Shown piece after piece: positions 31,081 through 33,568 of a stretch of DNA of 33,568 nt. How positions within the stretch are numbered: the stretch's first letter is position 1; every line of letters begins with the position of its first letter. A program made the translations under genes and the position numbers. Below the pieces are notes generated by a model that was not told the DNA's origin, searched no databases, and saw nothing but the letters and a program-made list of their open reading frames with translations. Source of the DNA: CAZXSK01 sp964642855 (lineage in GTDB: Bacteria; Planctomycetota; Phycisphaerae; SM23-33); contig CAZXSK010000047.1 of the NCBI GenBank assembly GCA_964642855.1, forward strand, positions 1 through 33,568, given 5' to 3'.

Positions 31081-32136
31081 TCAAACGGCTGCGTAGGGGT
31101 TCGGTTGTCCCGTGGTCGCCGACACGCCCTGCAGCGCCTGCAGCCGCTGCTTCTGTCGCGCGGTGATGGTGACGACCAGCCCGGCCGTCAGGAACCCGAC
31201 CAGCATCCACGCGCAGAGATAGGCGATGGAGATGCTGCCCGCCGAGGCCATCATTTCCGTGTCACCGTCAAACTGGAGCTTGGCCATCGCAGCCTTGTCG
31301 TAGCCGTTAGAGACCATGCCGAAAATACCGACCAGGATCCACGCGATCCACCAGCCGGTGACCAGGCTCGTCATGCCGCTTCGGGTAGCGCCTGGGTTTG
31401 CTTCGCTTCCCATGGCGACGTCGGACATGATCTGGTAAGGCTTCCAGAGATTCAGGATCGGACAGAACCACCACCCCACCGCCCCGGCCGGGGAGAACCG
31501 TATCTGCGGCGCGCGCAGGGCATGGAGATTCTTGTACGCACGATACACCCAGACCAGCAGCAGCACAAAAGACGCAAGCACGCCCAGACCAAACAGCATC
31601 CCTGCTACTGCCTGACGGGCGTCATTGGCTTCGGCCTTCTTCTCGATCTGGTTCTGCAGAACCGTCGCCTTCGCTCTTCCCGCGTAACTCCGCGAGTTCT
31701 GCCGGATCTCGGCCTTGGCCTCCCTGACCTCCGCCAGGAAACTGTTCTGCTGGCTGTAGGACCAGGCGAGAATCAGCGCCGCGACCGATGCGAACACCAG
31801 CGCCCCTGCCGCAAGATAACCCCGAATGGACGGGTTGACGAAGTCTCCCTGCACCCCCGCGGCAGCCGGTACCCCTGCGGGCGCCGGCGGCGGGGTCATC
31901 TGCGGACCCGCGGGAGACGGCTGGGGTTGGGCCTGCGCCTGCGAAGCAGCCTGGGCGACGGCAGCCTGCTCGGGAGACTCGTCCGCCAGGCCGTACGTCT
32001 GCGAGTCGGAGGACTCGACTTCCACCATCGGGGCGATCTGGAACTTCTCGGCGCACTTGGCGCACTTGACCGATCGACCCACAAACTCGTCCTTCACCTT
32101 GAACGTACTCAAACAGTGGGGGCACTGTGTCTTCAT
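31081..32136 (-). CDS. Zinc-ribbon (MJ0042-type) DUF4328 membrane protein
   Basis: The 351-residue protein starts with a zinc ribbon (Cys5, Cys8, Cys25 and Cys28 in QCPHC and VKCAKCAEKF) of the MJ0042 kind. A Gln/Pro/Ala-rich linker (about 45-95) follows, then hydrophobic segments near 108-127, 177-199, 263-283 and 302-325. The block WVYRAYKNLHALR followed by GWWFCPILNLWKPYQIM is characteristic of DUF4328. Function is unknown. The combination of this zinc ribbon with a membrane domain is common in planctomycetes and myxobacteria. I start at ATG 32136, where the ribbon begins, with AGGAG about ten bases upstream; TTG 32157 is possible but adds only seven residues. It has its own promoter near 32219-32246. 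Confidence 0.85.
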   Translation of the reverse strand: MKTQCPHCLSTFKVKDEFVGRSVKCAKCAEKFQIAPMVEVESSDSQTYGLADESPEQAAVAQAASQAQAQPQPSPAGPQMTPPPAPAGVPAAAGVQGDFVNPSIRGYLAAGALVFASVAALILAWSYSQQNSFLAEVREAKAEIRQNSRSYAGRAKATVLQNQIEKKAEANDARQAVAGMLFGLGVLASFVLLLVWVYRAYKNLHALRAPQIRFSPAGAVGWWFCPILNLWKPYQIMSDVAMGSEANPGATRSGMTSLVTGWWIAWILVGIFGMVSNGYDKAAMAKLQFDGDTEMMASAGSISIAYLCAWMLVGFLTAGLVVTITARQKQRLQALQGVSATTGQPNPYAAV

Positions 32137-32218
32137 CGCCTGTCCGCTCCTGCGCAAATAAGGGAAGAAATGACCGACCCGGCTTGCCCAGGCGGGCTCC
32201 CAAGCCGCGACGAACCAG

Positions 32219-32246
32219 ATCCTAGCTCACAAATCCGGTTCTTCAA
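32219..32246 (-). promoter_or_regulatory. Promoter of the DUF4328 gene
   Basis: On the minus strand TTGAAG (32246-32241), a 16-base spacer, and TAGGAT (32224-32219). The leader would be about 75 bases. The -10 hexamer and spacing are the same as before purM. Confidence 0.5.
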
Positions 32247-32333
32247 CCCGCTTGTGCAGAAAAGTCGCCGGCGAAAATCCCGCCTTCGACCGGTGTGGTT
32301 GTCTCTCGCGGCGGCGTGGGTCAGACCCAGCGG

Positions 32334-33434
32334 CTAGTCCTGCGTCTGCTTTTCCTTCTCGCGCTGCCTGGCCTTGGCCTCGGCCTGGTGGTTGACGATG
32401 TTTCTGGGCTTGCCCCGGTGGAACGCGCGGATGTTCTCCAGCGTGGTGTCCACGATGCGCTGGACGGCTTCCTCGGAGTTGAAGGCCATGTGCGGCGTGA
32501 TGATCACGTTGGGCATGCGGAGCATGGCGTGGGACTGCACGACGGCCTGGAGCTTCTCCATGTCGAACGCGCGGGAGAGGATCTCTGCTTCTTCGCCGAT
32601 GATGCCCTCCGCTTCGAGCACGTCCAGGCCCGCGCCGCCGAGCTTGCCGTCCTTCAGGGCATCCAGCAGCGCCTGGGGGTTGACGATCCCGCCGCGGGCG
32701 GTGTTGACCAGGATCGCCCCATCCTTCATCTTGCCGAACTCCTCGGTATCGATCATGTGGTGGGTGTGCTCGTTGTGGGGCACGTGGATACTGAGGATGT
32801 CCGACTCGGCCAGGAGCTTGTCGAAGTCGACGTACTCGAACCCGACCACGCCGGAGAGAACCGGGTCGGGCTTGATATCGAAGGCGATCCGCCGCATGCC
32901 GAAGCCCCCCGCGATGCGCAGGGCATGCTGGGCGATGTTGCCCGCTCCCAGCGCACCGAATGTCCTGCCCTGCAGGTCGATCCCGCGGAGGCCCTCGATG
33001 CTGAAATCGCCGCGGATGGTCCGTTCATGGGTGCGATGGATCTTCCGCGTCAGCGCGAGGATCAGCGCGAAGGCGTGCTCGGCGACGGTGTTCTCACCGT
33101 AGTGGGGAACATTGGCCACCAGGATGCCGCGCTCGTTGCAGGCGTCGACGTCGATGTGGTCGAAGCCGGTGCTGCGCGTGGCAATCAGCCGCAGATCGGG
33201 GAACCGGTCGATCTGCTCCTGGGTGACTTCGCTATGCACGAACGGGCTGAGCACCACGACGTCGTCGGGGATTTCGTCGTCGCCGACTTCGCCGAGGAGT
33301 TTCTCGGTCGAGGCGACATTGCAGTCGCCGTGACACCCCTCGACGAGCCGCTCGTGTTCCCACTTCTCGGCTTCGACGAAGAATACCTTCGGGCCCTGCT
33401 GGTCGTCGTTCTGGCGGTTGGATTCGTAAGTCAT
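32334..33434 (-). CDS. D-isomer-specific 2-hydroxyacid dehydrogenase, D-lactate dehydrogenase-like
   Basis: This 366-residue protein is an NAD-dependent dehydrogenase that reduces 2-keto acids to D-2-hydroxy acids, with pyruvate to D-lactate the likely reaction. Catalytic residues are Arg247 (NTARGG), Glu276 (EAEG) and His315 (TPHMAFNS). The NAD-binding turn is FGALGAGNIAQHA, where the third glycine of GxGxxG is Ala168, and Asp186 (IAFDIKP) would bind the ribose. The segment between Glu and His (IIGEEAEILSRAFDMEKLQ) is longer than in phosphoglycerate dehydrogenase and typical of the D-LDH branch. ATG 33434 has CCGGAG ten bases upstream. The last 20 residues are charged. It is transcribed alone from its own promoter. 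Confidence 0.87.
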   Translation of the reverse strand: MTYESNRQNDDQQGPKVFFVEAEKWEHERLVEGCHGDCNVASTEKLLGEVGDDEIPDDVVVLSPFVHSEVTQEQIDRFPDLRLIATRSTGFDHIDVDACNERGILVANVPHYGENTVAEHAFALILALTRKIHRTHERTIRGDFSIEGLRGIDLQGRTFGALGAGNIAQHALRIAGGFGMRRIAFDIKPDPVLSGVVGFEYVDFDKLLAESDILSIHVPHNEHTHHMIDTEEFGKMKDGAILVNTARGGIVNPQALLDALKDGKLGGAGLDVLEAEGIIGEEAEILSRAFDMEKLQAVVQSHAMLRMPNVIITPHMAFNSEEAVQRIVDTTLENIRAFHRGKPRNIVNHQAEAKARQREKEKQTQD

Positions 33435-33467
33435 GGCGGTGCTCCGGATGGAATTGCGACTTGGTTC

Positions 33468-33497
33468 ATTCTAGCCCCGCCACCCGCCGATGCCCAA
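33468..33497 (-). promoter_or_regulatory. Promoter of the D-hydroxyacid dehydrogenase gene
   Basis: On the minus strand TTGGGC (33497-33492), an 18-base spacer, and TAGAAT (33473-33468). Transcription would start near 33461, giving a leader of about 27 bases with GGAG before the ATG. Confidence 0.5.
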
Positions 33498-33568
33498 CCG
33501 GTCGCCGGCAGAATGACTTACGAAGTCGGGCCCCGCGGATTCTCAGACGAGCGAGTATAGCGGCGACG

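Noticed and set aside
32295..33560. A 421-codon plus-strand frame opposite the dehydrogenase
   Set aside because: The minus strand encodes a full D-hydroxyacid dehydrogenase with catalytic Arg, Glu and His. The opposite frame has no known motif.

Overview
The window is a GC-rich bacterial chromosome segment with about 24 protein genes, packed tightly on both strands. I see no rRNA, tRNA, CRISPR array, insertion sequence or phage gene. The organism is most likely a planctomycete or close PVC relative. The grounds are a V/A-type ATPase in the order B-D-I-K, an MJ0042-type zinc-ribbon plus DUF4328 membrane protein, tandem HEAT-repeat exported proteins, a lysine/alanine-rich histone-H1-like protein and GTG/TTG starts. 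This placement is an inference from gene content; no marker gene in the window fixes the phylum.

Layout. 1-3524 (+): the end of a V-type ATPase operon (B, partial; D; I; K), closed by a perfect 30-bp palindrome. 3624-4403 (-): a lipoprotein esterase. 4404-4983: the only long gene-free stretch, ending in a structured leader for the H1-like gene (4984-5484, +). 5672-7308 (+): a ParA-type ATPase with an acidic tail, and a VanZ-like membrane protein. 7312-9832 (-): ROK sugar kinase and trpE. 9920-14687 (-): an exported HEAT protein, a HEAT lipoprotein and an HTH protein. 14885-16494 (-): a fusion of Sua5/YrdC to a YwlE-type phosphatase, then rpiB. 16722-23086 (+): hisI, a Trk/Ktr potassium transporter pair, purM, a small lipoprotein, ribokinase and a DUF2284 cysteine-rich protein. 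23139-25050 (-): a YjbQ-family protein and a solitary secretin-like lipoprotein. 25294-31074 (+): a five-gene ebo cluster in the order eboB-eboC-eboF-eboD-eboE, without eboA. 31081-33434 (-): the DUF4328 protein and a D-2-hydroxyacid dehydrogenase.

The best candidate for an unusual system is the ebo cluster. Its enzymes (TatD-like hydrolase, UbiA-like prenyltransferase, phosphodiesterase-superfamily protein, sugar-phosphate cyclase homologue, xylose-isomerase-like barrel) read as a pathway for an unidentified, perhaps prenylated cyclitol-like metabolite. In other bacteria such clusters are tied to metabolite export. Here it sits divergently next to a secretin-like outer-membrane lipoprotein. 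Second is the Sua5-YwlE fusion, whose phosphatase loop carries the threonine typical of protein-arginine phosphatases.

Regulation. Several genes have a recognisable sigma70-like promoter whose -10 box lies only 7-10 bases before the start codon (parA, purM, the first HEAT gene, the Sua5 fusion, eboF, eboD). This suggests leaderless or nearly leaderless mRNAs are common in this organism. Other promoters (ebo operon, hisI, ROK-trpE, DUF4328, dehydrogenase) lie further upstream of a Shine-Dalgarno-like sequence or of a longer leader.
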